Shown here: piece after piece, positions 13,645-27,100 of the stretch
Layout of the letters: every line of letters starts with the position of its first letter
Numbering within the stretch: position 1 is the stretch's first letter
DNA from: Undaria pinnatifida
Taxonomy: Eukaryota > Sar > Phaeophyceae > Laminariales > Alariaceae
Direction: 5' to 3'
Length of the DNA: 64,000 bases
NCBI GenBank assembly: GCA_012845835.1
Contig: JABAKD010000029.1
Location: 8,184,048-8,248,047, forward strand
Position numbers and translations under genes: made by a program
The notes under the pieces: model-generated
What the model was told of the DNA's origin: nothing
Databases searched by the model: none
Seen by the model: the letters and a program-made list of their open reading frames with translations, nothing else

Positions 13645-13765
13645 AGTCAATCCACCAACCAACCCATCAGCCAGCCAGCTAACAACAAACCAACCTCCCG
13701 AAAGCAAGCAAGCAAGCAAGCGACAAGTGGTCAACCCAACCAACCAACCTAGCCAACGAAACCAC
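13645..13765. repeat. CCAA/CAAG-rich simple sequence
   Basis: An irregular run of AACCAACC, CAGCCAGC and AAGCAAGC tetranucleotides. A related CCAA tract lies at 17230-17365 in a tyrosinase intron. Confidence 0.65.
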
Positions 13766-14329
13766 GATGCCAGGAAGCCAAAAAAAAAACGACCCGGAGC
13801 CGATGCGAACCCAAAGGACAAATACAGGACCGAAACACGGAAAAAGACAAATGAAAAACTACGAAAATGAAACAAAAATAAGTCATGAACTGACACGGAG
13901 GAGTAGCGTACAATCTTAACTTAGATACTAAACTGTAACGGCCCTACAAGCGCTAAAACAAACTCAAAGAAGAGTACACCGACACACATCACGCAGGGGT
14001 GGGTGGGTGGGGTGGTAATGGACTTTGGGGGGGGGGGGGGGGGGGGGGGGGGCGAGGGGCGAGAAACAAAAACAACCCTCCGAAGAAATTAACAATGCCA
14101 TAACATCAATTTTTCAAAAACCCCGGCTATGCATCGCGTGTGTTCAATACATCATCTCCCGCTTACCGCACAAGCCACGGTGATGGGCCGCTCAGGCAGG
14201 CACAACACAACGGCTATGATACCATGGCTAGCGGCAGAGTCCATGCGACAGCTGTCGTAGCATCAGCGAAAACAATAGCAGCAGCAGCAACAAAAAAAAA
14301 AAACTCAGTGGCTGTTCAGCAGCCAGTCA

Positions 14330-14785
14330 CGTAACAGCTGTTCAAGCGCTGTTCAGCAGCTAGTTACGTCAACAGTTGTCCAAGCGCTGTTCAGCAGCTA
14401 TTCAGAAAATCATTCAGCAACAACCAGCAGCTGATCAGAAACAGCAACCAGCAGCTCATCAACAACTAGCAGCAGCTCATCAGCTACAACAACAAGCAGC
14501 TATTCAGGCAGCAACAACCACCACCAGCAAACGTCCAGCCACCATCCGCAACAACAACCAGCAGCTATTCAGGCAGCATCAACCATCCGCAACAACCATC
14601 CCGCCACCATCCGCAACACCAACCAACAGCTACCCAGCAACAACCAGCAGCTACAGCATACTATCCAGCAACAGCCAGCAGCTATCCAGCAACAGCCAGC
14701 AGATATTCAACAACAGCAACAACCAGCAGCCATCCAACAACCATGCAGCCACCACCACCACCAACCACCACCACCACAAAAAAAA
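14330..14785. repeat. degenerate CAGCAGCTATTCAG / CAACAACC tract downstream of the tyrosinase gene
   Basis: About 450 bp of imperfect CAG, CAA and ACC triplets with a recurring CAGCAGCTATTCAG core. It lies just 3' of the tyrosinase stop codon, which reads on the other strand. The Gln-rich plus-strand frame across it is a by-product of the repeat. Confidence 0.7.
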
Positions 14786-14790
14786 ACATT

Positions 14791-15186
14791 CTAGTTCTTC
14801 GTCGCCGACTTCTTAGCCGCAGCCGCCTTACTCGCCGCCGAGAACATGGGAGACCTGTGGTTTCCCCCCTTCTCGAACAGACCGTACCCGTGCACCCGAC
14901 CACTCCTCCACTTCTCCTCGGGAGTAGCGGCCGTGCCCTTCGGCCCCGACTTGCCCGTTTTCGTGTCATAAAAGTCAGCAAAATCGTAACCCTGCGCCTT
15001 GCAGTGGGACCACTCGAAGTTGTCGTACACGAAGGGCAGCGCGTTGGTGCTAGGGTCGAACATCTTGATCATCTCCCGGTTGTTGATCGTGTTGGGGGCC
15101 GTTTTGCCGTTGAAGGTGAAGACCGGCGTGATCAGGTTCGATAGGATGCTGTACGGGAACACATCGCTGCCCCTGTGGCCATAGCA
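14791..15186 (-). CDS. tyrosinase exon 9 and stop
   Basis: 131 codons plus TAG, acceptor CTCGTAG. It encodes CYGHRGSDVFPYSILSNL, the DNFEWSHCKAQGYDF region and an Ala/Lys-rich C-terminus ending KKSATKN. Confidence 0.92.
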   Translation of the reverse strand, partial: CYGHRGSDVFPYSILSNLITPVFTFNGKTAPNTINNREMIKMFDPSTNALPFVYDNFEWSHCKAQGYDFADFYDTKTGKSGPKGTAATPEEKWRSGRVHGYGLFEKGGNHRSPMFSAASKAAAAKKSATKN

Positions 15187-18100
15187 CTACGAGACGGGGA
15201 AGGAAAACGGACGGCGGGAGGGTTAAGGGGGGAGTTGGGGTGGGGAGGGATGTACACATTCCATACATAGCCGTAGTCTCAAGACCATTGACCCTCGAAA
15301 GCCTCCAATGCCGGGACTGAGCAAGTCAGGTTTTCACCGGTTCGGGGGGGGGGGGGGGGGGGTTAGGGGATAAGGGGAGGGGGGGATTTAACCCTTACAG
15401 CACTTAATCTATATTTTTAGGGACCAACGACTCGGAATGTGAGTATATGGGATCTCGTACAGACATAGAAGGGAGGGGGGGGGGGGTAGGGGAGGGTTAA
15501 GACATTTGGCACATGAACAAAAGCCCTGTACTGAAGCCAAGTAGTTTATTTTGCCGCGGTGTGGAGAGGCTTGCGAGGGAAACAAGCTTAACATGGTCAT
15601 GTTCGACATCACCAGCACCACCACTTTCACACAAGAAAGAAAAAAAAAGCTCCATACATGAAGGAACGCCCGCCCCCCCCCCCCCCCCGCTTCTTGTGGC
15701 GTAGTTTGCCACCTACCAGGTAATAACTAGTAGGCCTGTGACTCATTTTCAGCCAACAAAAATACAGCACATCTGTAATAAGAGCTACTCGTACCTCGTC
15801 CTGCTCGGTTGAGATCTCGACGTCGTACACGACTCCGTCCATGCCGGTCCACAGTCCCGGCTCGTCGGGCCACGAGACGTCGGTGAAGGTGCCAGACATG
15901 AGCTTGAAGCTAACGAGTTATAACCGCAATAAAGTACACAACAAGAACACAGGAAGGACGGGGGCGAGGGTGGGGGAAGTGCTCGTGCGATAAGTACAAG
16001 TAAAGGCGCGCGCGACCGTCACAGCGGAAGGCAGGCAGTACAAACCATACAGGGAGGACGTGGGGTGGGGGGGGGGGGGTAGGAGCACAAAGTAAAGGGA
16101 AGCATAAATGTAGGGTAGTGAAAAATACTACCAGGTACGAACATATAACAAAAAAATCACGCTCAATGGCGTGGTACAATCAAATCACACGACATCAAAA
16201 CTCACATAAGGAGGCGTGCGCACCAGGTATGTACAATGGTGGGGTACATGAAAAAAAAAACTTGCAAGGTCGCCAGAGTACCAGTACCTTCCGAGTACCA
16301 GTCATTTCGGCCTCGAGTACCCTAGGGACTCCCGAGGGTTCAGTGTTTTCCGCTTTCGGTATCCTGGGGACTCGCGAAGACTCGGCAAATAACTGGGTCG
16401 GCTTTGAGCAATCTAGGAACTAGCGAGGACTCAGTTATTGCGGCCTTGAGTACACTAGGCACTCGCGAGGACTCAAGAGTCATTTCATTCATATTTCGGT
16501 ACCCTAGACACTCGTGTGGACTCAAATCATTGAGTACCCTAGGCACTCAGCACACAAAAAAGACTCGGGGCTCGCGGGTCAATGCCTTAAGCCCCTTTTC
16601 ACTCGGAGCGAGACTCTGACGAGCTTTAAAGGACTGTCAAATCAACATCAAATCCAAAAAAAAAAAATCAAAATCCCCTTTAAAAAATTAAAAGCACAGA
16701 ACGAAGCCAAATCACGAGGGTTTCATGCTTACACAAGGAGGCGTTCCATGGTAGGGTGCATGGACCAGAAAGTCGGATCCAGGGGAGAGCTCGACTGGGA
16801 CGACTCCCCCATGCCGACCTGCCCGTTGCAGTACTGGATAGCAAGGATCCTCTTTTCTTCTTCGGTGAACGGTCCGAAGTCATACCCGTCGGCGAACATC
16901 TCGTAAACTTGGATGTAATCGTCGCCCTGAGGACAAGACGCGAGGGGGGCAGGGAGGGAGGGAGACAGGGAGGGGATGAATGGAGAGTCGTGCTTGTTAG
17001 ATAACCAACAAGCCAAGCCGCCGATTTACCAAGTGAGGAGGCAGGGATACACATCATTGTGATGTGTGATTTTTTTCAACCATTGCACCCCAGTGACGTC
17101 ATCAGGGGGCAATCCGACCGGTATTTCGTATGGGTTAGAATTATAGGGGAAGTTCCGTCCATGGTGAAAAACACAATGACGTAGGGCACCCGGAGGAGGG
17201 GTGAAGGAGGGAGGAGAGGAAGAGAAAGTCGACAATAGCAAACAACCAAAACCTACCAGCCAAGCAACCAAACATCCAACCACCCCACCTCCCCAACCAA
17301 CCAATCAACCAACCAACCAACCAAATGTCCAACCAACCAATCAACCAAATGCCTAACGACCAACCAAGCACACCAACCTAGCCAAGGTTCAGGCTTGCAA
17401 CCGCACTTGCCCCTTGGTCACCACTCCCGCCTAATGACCACAAAAACGTCCAAAAAGACCAACAAAAAAACGCAACCAGAACAACATCCAACCAACTAAC
17501 CTAGAACTAACCTCCCCAACCAGCCGCCTCCCCGTTTCTCCCCCGACAAGCACGCGACACTACGATAGAGGAAGCACGTCACACGAGTTTTTTTTTGTTT
17601 CCGAACCACACGGCGCCCTTTAACCCCTTATAACTCCCAACCCCTCCCAATCAACTCCATGTACTAAAACCACGTACATTCGTCCTCAAAAGGGGCTTCC
17701 AGTAATGAAAGCTTTGACCCAAAATAGGAGACAAAACATTATTGTTTCAAAAAAGCACTAATCTTGTACGCCTGGGGCCCGACTGATTCCACGCCAGCCC
17801 CCCCCCTAAAAAACAGCGTTTTTCTTTAACGAACGTCTCATGGCTGCTCGACACGAGGAAGGACACAAGCGAAAACAAAGGATCCACATATATTCTTGTG
17901 TTTCAAAGGCCTATCGATCGATGGCGTCGGGGTTTCGAGGGGCACCGTATTTCAGAAGATAGATGGCTTTGAAAACGGCGATTCCGTTGAAGAAAAGTTG
18001 GGGGGGCTACTACCACCATAGGACGACTCGGCCGTGGGATTATTCCTTGGGTTGCGGCATCACTTTTCTCAAAAATGGACTTTGGAAGGAGGCACAGAGG

Positions 18101-21100
18101 CTTCCGAAGCCAAGAAATAGCCTCAGAACAGAACAAAACGGGGGTGCACCTCTATCTGTATTATTAGTAGCGTGCGTCCCCAGCAAACGAAAAAACAACA
18201 CCAAACCACCGAACCAACCTAAAACCACCCAAGAGCCTCCCCGACCGAACAAAAAAAAAAACACGTCAAACCAACCACGCAGCCAGCTCACCTCGTCAAG
18301 GTTGAGGTCGAGGCATCCGCACTGTCCCGTCGTCATCACTTCCTCCTCAGACACGTCCGGCTCAGCATAGCCTTTGCACTTGAACAGGTGGTCACGGAAC
18401 ATATCCTTACGCATCACGAACAGGTACCCGGACAGAGACAGCCTGTAGTCCTCTCCCACGATGTCCATGACCGTGTCCATGTCCTTCTGCAAAGCCACAA
18501 ACACCGGGGAAGCGTCGGGAGGCGTGGAGAGGGGGGGGGGGGATTGCATTTTAGTCCAGGCAACTTTCGTGGAAGTGACAACCACATCGTTGAATTGCGA
18601 TACTGGCGCAAAGAAACAAGAACTCTGCGACAAATACGGACACTACCCAAACCTCTCCATGGAGGCAGGGGCGGTAGCGGGGCGGGGGGGACAAATCAAG
18701 CGTGCAGAGTGCAGAAGCGGTAAGGAAATCTTATAAAGCACGCCAAGAAAAACACACAGGAGAGAGCCGGACTACATGAAAAAAAGGCGAGACAAAAGCT
18801 AGGACGAAAGGTCAGGGCCAAGACAACGGGCAAAGGGCATGGGGGTCTCACCACCTCTCTCACCCCCCCCCCCCCCCCCCCCGCGCCCTTCCCCCAAACG
18901 CTTCGTTCCGTCAAACGCTTCGTTCCGTCAAAATCGCGCTTGGTGCACGATCCGCCTGGTAAGCGAAAACCCTACGTTTTCCGTCCCAGCATTGTGGGAA
19001 TGCGAGGGTCTACGGTCTTCCGACTACGGCTATGCATGAAACGAGAAACGAGTACCCTCTAATCCCCCCCCCCCCCTACCTCTCTCAACTCCCCATCTTA
19101 CCTTGCAGTCGACGTTTCCGCCCACCCAGACGTGTACAGGCCCGTGAGGCCCGTACTGCGACCACCACGTGTAACCGTAGTACGACGTGAACTCGTCCTG
19201 CAGATTGTAGTGGCTTTGGCACCCAGGCCACGCGTCTGCTCAAAAACAAAAACCAAAGTCGGAAAATGGGAGGCGGGAGGAGGAGGAGGAGGAGGAGGAG
19301 GAGGAGGAGGAGGAGGAGGAGGAGGAGGAGGAGGAGGAGAGGAGGAGAAGGAGGAGGAGTGGGGGGGGGGAGGGGGGGGGGCGGACGGACGGAGAGGGGG
19401 GTCAGACAAAGTGATCATAAACCGAACACGCAACGGATTCAATCTGAACCCAACGACGGAACCGACTAACAAGTCGGAACTGAAATCGGAAACGTTTGCG
19501 GAAACTCCAACAGGATCCCAAAACAAAAATTCGGAAACCGAATAGGACTCGGAAACATATCGAAAACGGGTATCAAATATAAAAAATAACCATTACAAAC
19601 TGGTGCTTTCGAATAGAATACGGAATCGGATACATAATCGATAACGGAGTCGGAATCAGCATCTTTTCGAGAAGGTGCGTATCAAACATAACATAAACCC
19701 ACATAAATCGTTGCTTTGGAATAAAAAAACGGAATCCGGAACGGGATCAGCACGTACATATCAAGTTGCATACCACGTCCATCAACCTAAAAAACTGAAC
19801 TCACAGAAATCGGTGCTCAGCTCCCCGCACATCTCCCCCAGGCCGCGCGTCAGGTACCCCCGCGAGTTCACGTTCCACGGCGAGCGCATGCGGCCGTACA
19901 CGTCCGCCCCGAGCATGTCGCGGTGCTCCTGGGCCACGATGGGTATCTCCATGTAACCCCACCGACCGTCCTTCACCTATAGCATAACCGACAAATTACG
20001 TGATGAAGTTTTGGCGACCGTAGCAGGGACGTTATGAAGGGGGAGGGGGGGGGGGAGAGCGGGGGGGGGGGGAGGGGGAGGGGAAGGTGAGAGAGCGGGG
20101 GGGGGGGGGATGAGGAAATGTGGATGGGGAGATGGGAGATGGGGGGGGAGTAGTATCGGACCGGAGACAGCACGGTGGGAAGACGGCTTTCATGTAGAAA
20201 CTTAAGGTTACCGCCGAAAAGAGGCAGCACGGCGTAGTTGTGGTTGCCTTCGGTCGGACAAGGTTGTCATACACCTGGTATGTTATGAAAAAACTAAAAG
20301 ACACTCCAACTGAGAGATCGAAAGATTTCGTCGAAACTCATTTTTGTAAGCTGTGTGTCATACTCCGATCGCGCGTATTACTGGGTGTGTGTCCTCATTA
20401 GTCTAAGGATATAGGCCGGAGACTCCGATAGAACTACCTGGTAGCTTGTACCAGGGTCAACAGGGTGACGTCAATCAATCTGTGCACGAAAACTATTAAC
20501 ACAACACGTCACCCACCGTATAGAAAGTTAGATCGTCAAATCAAGCTCACAAACGTTGAACGTTGGAGTTAGTCATCTTCCGCTACGCATGACTTGGAAC
20601 ACCTGTTTCTGACCACACGAAAAACATATCACACGTGCACCACTTCTTTTGCCCTGCATGCACCGCCTACCTGGTAGTCAACGGGATCGACGCCACCAAA
20701 CCACTCGGGCGTCCAGAGGTCAGACGCGTCCGACAGCCTGCTGTAGTCGCCGTCGAAGTCCGTGTCAATCTTGGCTCCCTCGATCGTGAAGTCCCAGTAG
20801 GGGAGGCTCAACTTGGGGTTGACCAGCTGGAGACTACCCTCGAACATCATCGTGACCATGGAGTGGGTGATGCCGAACCCGATCCCGTCTGATGCCAGCG
20901 AAAACAAACAACGAACCGCACGTACGAAAAAAACGTCAAGACGAGCCCAAAAAAAAAAGAGCAAAAACTAACAAAAAAAAAGAAAAATGAGAACATCGAG
21001 AGCAAAAATGAAAACGGGGTACAAGACAGTCAGTACGGGTCCTCCGATAAGGCGGTATCCAGATATAAGGCGGTAATCGCTTGGCACGACTGGGGAGTTG

Positions 21101-24100
21101 CACTAGTAACCCGGAATGAATAAGGCGGGTTTCCCCTATAAGGCGGTCATAGTGTTCTACCACACCACCGCATTACTGGGGGAACCCTATATAGTGTTAT
21201 ATAGTGCTGTACCTGATACCAGCTGCCTGGGACGTGAATAATTAAACACGAACGCAGCCTGTTGCTTTTTCACTGCGAAAAATGTCCTACTCTTACTACA
21301 TACCTGATACCCTTTAACGCTGGTAGTATACAACACTTCCCATGCGTTATGGAAAACAAAAAAAACGATGCAGTCATCAAGGAGTTAACCCCCCCTTCAG
21401 AGCCCCGAATTCCCTCTCTATACTAACTTCAAGTAAATGTGTCCAGTCGTGAAGGGGTTCAAGACAACAAAAAGAAAAGAAAAAAAACTCTGTGAGTACG
21501 AGTCACCAGGCGTTTAATTGCGCACGTACGTGCAAGGTTTTCAGATTTGCACGTGAACTCAATACTGCCCCTGCCGACCTCGAGAGCAGACCTCGACCGC
21601 CCCCCAAAGGGTTGGGGTTGGGGTTAGTTAGTCTGGGGTCGGGTTGGTCTGGTCAGCGCAACCGTCGTTTTGTGCGGACCTGCACATAGGGAGGCGCGAT
21701 ACATAAATCGCTATTGAATTTGCTGTACGTACGTGCAAATCTAAAAAACCTTGTACGACGTACGTGCAACTTCAAAGGGGGCCCAGTACGAGTACGTATG
21801 TATGTACAAAAAAAACATTTGAAAAAAAAACTTCGAAAAAACACTCCACCATTGCAAAGATGACCACAGCAGTTGATCTATATTGTAAAAAAAAATACAC
21901 TCCGCCAGCTATCAGATCGAAGATTTCATGTCGTCAAAACTCATCTTTGCAAGCTGTGTGTGATACTCCGATCGCGCGCATTACTGGTTGTGTGTCCTCA
22001 TCAAAGACAAGGGTCGGTCACTCCCCTTTCTATATACACGAGGATGTCTAAACCCGTTACCTACCGTGGAGATGGTCGCAGTTGATGTCGGACGCGCCGA
22101 CCTGGTGGAACATGTCGATCGCCCACACGTCCAGGTAGTGCTCGCCGTAGAGCACTTGCCCTTCTTCGGTGGGCACATCCCACAACACCTGGTTTCATAT
22201 GTAACAGAAGGGAGGGGGGTTAATTCGTAAATCATTCTGTTTGCTTTGTGTATCCTCCAGTGGATGGGGAAAAATAGAAAGATCAAGTCAACGGGTGGGT
22301 TTGATAATTATATAAACTTATTCTACGAACGTCAGAGAGGTCGACAAACTTGAAACTGTTTTATAAACAAATATTTCAAGGACGTCAGCCGTGAGTTCGA
22401 CGAATTTCGGGTCAACACTCATCTTTGCAAGCTGCGTTGTTGGTGCTTGTAATATACTGTATGGGTGAGTTTTTTATTGGGAGGGGTCCTATTTGCTTTA
22501 AAATACATAGACTAAAGTCTATATGTTTTGTTTTTCTCCACTATAGTCTAATGGTTAGTGTTGGTATTTTACTGTAGGTGGGAAATTTTGAGCTAGATCT
22601 AACACTAAATTATACCTGGTACCTGGTATCCATTTTATAAATCTATTGCTACTGCTGTAGTTTCCACTATGCTGCTCTATGATATGTACGGTACTCGTAA
22701 GTGTTTTTTTTTTGTTTTCCCCCCCCGCTTTATTATTTGCCAATCTGCGTAATACATCGATATTATGTTTTCAGTATATTTGTTTCGCCGTTTGTTTCGA
22801 GATTCGTAGAGGCGATGATGATCTCAAAGCAGCCTGCACATAAGAGCATCGATCGACCACAAGTGAGGCTCTGAACAAATACGACTTCAACTATGAAATA
22901 CTGGTTGGTCCCTTAGTCTGTGGAGCACCCCACAACACCTAAAATTCCACATCATGTGACGACGACAACGACAAAAACGCAAGTAAGTCACAGAGCAGCT
23001 TGCAAAGATAAGCAGATCCCAAAGCAGCCTGCACATAAGAGCATCGATCGACCACAATTAGGCTTAAGTCTCATGTGAGGCTCTGAAAAAATACGACGTC
23101 AACTATGAAATACTAGTTGGTCCCTTAGTCTGTAGAGCACCCCATAACACCTGAAATTCCACATCATGTGACGACGAATACGACAAAAACGCGAGTACCT
23201 GGTAAGTCACAGCAGCTTGCATAGAAAAGCGAAGGGCCGACCTAACATGCTCATTTCACACCATGTGATGACAAAACGGTCACTCTACCAAGCAGCATGC
23301 AAAGCTAACTAAAGAACCGACTCAACATGCGCAACCAAGAACGCAACAAAACACTACAAGCAGTACCCGTACGTACATCGTAGCTTTTCTTCAAGCAAAG
23401 CTAACCAAAGAACCGACCCAACAAGCGCAACTGAGAACGCAACAAAACAACAATAACTACAGCAGTACTCGTACGTACATGGTAGTTTTTTTTTTGTTAT
23501 TTTTCCTTTGAATCCTCCGGCGGATGGGGAAAATAAAACGCTTACGTACACTCACCAAACTTTCACACATACTTAAAAGGTGCAGAACGAGCGATTTTCA
23601 TGGCTCGTGAATCTAGGGTTTTTTTTTTTGTGTTTTTTTTTCCCCTTGCTTTTTTTCTCCTTCTCTGGGGGTGTTATTTGGTATTGACAAGAGAATGGCG
23701 TTGAAAGCGTTAAAAAGCATGTCGCTTTTGTCGGGCAAAAAACACAACAATAAAGCACATTCTCACAACTTATGATACAACAAATATATGCCAAGATTAG
23801 TTAAGTTTCGACGAAACCCTCCATCTCACAGCTATAGTTTTTTTTTTTACCTTTTCTTGAAAAAAAAACATAAAAACGACAGATCAGTTTTCGACGAAAA
23901 CCTGCCTCGATCTCACAGAGCGGTAAGTGTTATTTCTGATTATCAACCACTACGAAAAAAAAAAAAAAAAACGAACGGACGGACGAACAAACGAACGACC
24001 TATACGAAACCACGTAAAGACAAAAAACAAACGACACACACGCACGCGCCCCGATGCCAATGTTCCCAGCGCAGCTTGCAAACAAACGCAAAGGGAGCAT

Positions 24101-27100
24101 TGGCAATTTCCACTCATTTTTTAAATGCTCGTTCGTGTATATCTCGTCCAAACACATGTAATATGGGTACAAGTACGTAGGGGTGAGTACGTTCAAATGC
24201 CATTCTCTTCGCTTTTTTTCCCCAGCCCCCACGTGTAACTCCCTGCGTCTACTTTCCCCGTTAACCCCTTTAGAGCCCCCGAACTTTCCCTACACTAAAT
24301 CCAAGTTATTTTGTCCCCCAAAACGGGTTTCCAGTTGTGAAAGGGTTAACCCCTTCCGTGAAGTACCCCCGGTTTTCGGGCAAAAACACTTACAATCAGT
24401 ATAGGACCATTTTTTGCAGGGCAAAATACGGGTTCTTCTATTCCTCTTGGGACCCTCCGTATTTTAGCGCCGAAAACAACCACGATTGATGGCGATACTT
24501 CCAAAGGGTCTTCGAGTGCACAGTATCAGCGCGCCGCAGTACGAGCAAAATATCATGCTCCCTGCACCCGGCCCGTACACGACTTTACCTGTGTTATATG
24601 GAAGCATCCCGGCAAGGGGTGTAGCAGATTCTAAGGATTTTCTGAGCTCTCCACACGAAGAGCTCAAAATCAAAATCAACATCAACATCACCCGAAACAG
24701 GGGCCTCAAACGCATTCAATCGCGTAACCTCACCAACACTTGTATACGCTACTCGTAATCCAAAACCCAAAACATGTCTACCCGTAAAAGGTATCGATCA
24801 GACTAAGCGCTAGTTTTTTTACTTGGAGGAGGTCAACCGGACAGAAACGCCCAAAAATGTGCAAACGCTACCGTCGGAAGACTCGAAAACTATTAGTTCG
24901 GACACCAATTTTGTCATCATCGCCAAAACAGCAGTGGCCGATGCCGTCATCGGCAATTTTCGTCTTCGTCGTCTGTGCGAGTCGACTAACATCGACTGAA
25001 GAGTGCCTACTCTTGTCACATGTAAAATAGGAGCCGTCAATTTTGGTCAACTTTTTCCCCTTAAGCATCAAAGGGGGCCAAGAAACATCGTACACCAATT
25101 ACGGGTAGTTCGTCTCCAAAAACAAGGCGCACAGGAGTAACGTAACTTTATGGCTTTTACGCATACTATCGAAACCATCGAGACGCGCGGCCTTATCAGC
25201 CTTTTTTGTGTGAGTATATCATGCCTCGCGCGCGTCGTGCATATTGTTTAGTACAACCCCCTGGGTTGTGTCGTATAACTCCTTCGATTGTGTTTTCAAC
25301 TCGTTGGATTGTGAAGTACAACTCCTTCGATTGCGTCTTACAACTCCCTGGATTGCGTCGTATAACTCCTCGAACTACTCGTTGGATTGTGTCGTACAAC
25401 TCCTTGGATTGCGTCGTACAACTCCTTGGATTGCGTCGTACAACTCCTTGAATTGTCCCTGTATTGTGTCGTACAGCTCCTTGGATTGCGTCTTACAACT
25501 CCTTCGATTGTGTCTTACAACTCCTTCGATTGTGCCGTACAACTCCTCGGTTTATGTGGTACAACTCCTTCGATAGCGTGGTACAACTCCTTCGATAGCG
25601 TGGTACAACTCCTTCGATAGTGTGGTACAACTCCTTCGATAGTGTCGTACAACTCCTTGGGTTACAACTTGTGTTGCAACCCCTTGGATTGTGTCGTACA
25701 ACTCCTTCGCTTGTGTCGTAAATCGGAACGCAAATGAACCCCCTCCCGAGCCAGCACCCCTCTTTGCTTCGTGCGGAAGACGCTGTCGTCGTCAACAGCT
25801 TTCTTCACTTTTCCACCTCTGGAGCTCCAAACGGGCTGATCACAATATTCGGGTACATTCTACATACAACAACACGGCATCATACTCTGCCCTCTGCCTC
25901 CGCAGCCCGGGCTGTTTGGTATCGCCGACGTTGCAACCGTGTCACTGGTTCTCGACAATTTCCCCCACTCAGGCCCCAAAGCGGGTCACGTGAGAACGGA
26001 CAACAGCAACAGCAGCAGCAACCCTAGAAGCACCCTTACAGGCGCTCTGAATGGGATGCCACTCACGTATACAAGCAACAAACGCCGACCTTTGTCGGAT
26101 GCCACATGAAAAATGATCAGCACCGGTATTGTTGTGTCCCAGGTTGACCTCGGCCAGGTGAACAATGGGTGTACAGCAGTAGTGGCTACGATATAAGATA
26201 ATCGATATAAGAGGAAGTACGGATACAAGAGAACTTTTTGGGTTGTCACGAAAAAATAAAATCCGATAAATGAGACAATTTGTCTTATTCCCGAGATTTT
26301 CTCTTATATCGAGCTCGTAATGCCGCACACACAAACACACGCACACACGTGCAGACGGCACGCCCGACGTTTCTTACTGCCTTTGAAAGGCTATGGTCGC
26401 TCGGATGAGCAATCACGGGTCGAAAGAAGCGAAGAAAACGTGTATTGGAGACTTTTTGGACATGGGAAGGAGGCAAGAGAGGGTGCTTCTGGGTGAACAT
26501 CGATGGGGAGCGGGAAGAGGAGCGCGCATAGTTGTCTGCACTTCTGTTCGCTGCTGATTTGTGGCGCGTTTTTCCTTGTTAATTATAACGAGTACGGGAA
26601 CATAATACATGCATCAGCCACTATTTCGTCCAACCTGCAACGCGTTTGGAAGACTGGTTTTCGCGGGGGGGGGAGGGCACAGGTATACACAGAGCCAAGC
26701 AAGCGTGAGCACACAGTTACTCTTGTTTTCGGTGGGTACATGCTAATAAAACAGATCGAACGGTGCATCGAGTGCACAAGGCATTTCCGCAGCATGAACA
26801 AGACCGTACCGCAGTCGCTGTACATGAAGATCCAGCACAATACCTACTAACGGCAGATACACTTCTACTGAACCGTACATTATCTACAGAGTAGATCATT
26901 ATCTATTCACGGTGCGCACGATTGCGACGACTGCAAGGGCCAAGAATTACTCTTTCTGTTGATAAAAATAGCAGGAAACGAACCCACCCCCCGACAGCTC
27001 GAACTCCGACCTCAGCCAGGACCCAAGACCGGCCAGAAAAAAAATAAACACGGCTGTGCCGCTTTCGATTTTCGCCAACAATTAGTGTCGGGTCGCGAAC

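Larger units (their letters stand above)
1500..14330. other. gene-poor spacer between the two genes
   Basis: I see no reading frame here with a recognisable domain or convincing splice structure. The stretch holds TIR-element copies, a short interstitial telomere tract, simple sequence and long G or C homopolymers. Open frames up to about 225 codons occur but are low-complexity or lack motifs. Confidence 0.55.

Noticed and set aside
14376-14816. Gln/Ala-rich 146-codon frame
   Set aside because: It follows a CAG/CAA repeat tract downstream of the tyrosinase stop and overlaps its last exon antisense.
17026-17304. Possible extra tyrosinase exon (NPYEIPVGLPPDDVTGVQW)
   Set aside because: No acceptor upstream, and exons 6 and 7 already join in phase (LNLDE-GDDYIQ). 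At most a cryptic exon.
25248-25722. CRISPR array
   Set aside because: Units are contiguous 22-bp repeats without spacers, in a eukaryotic intron.
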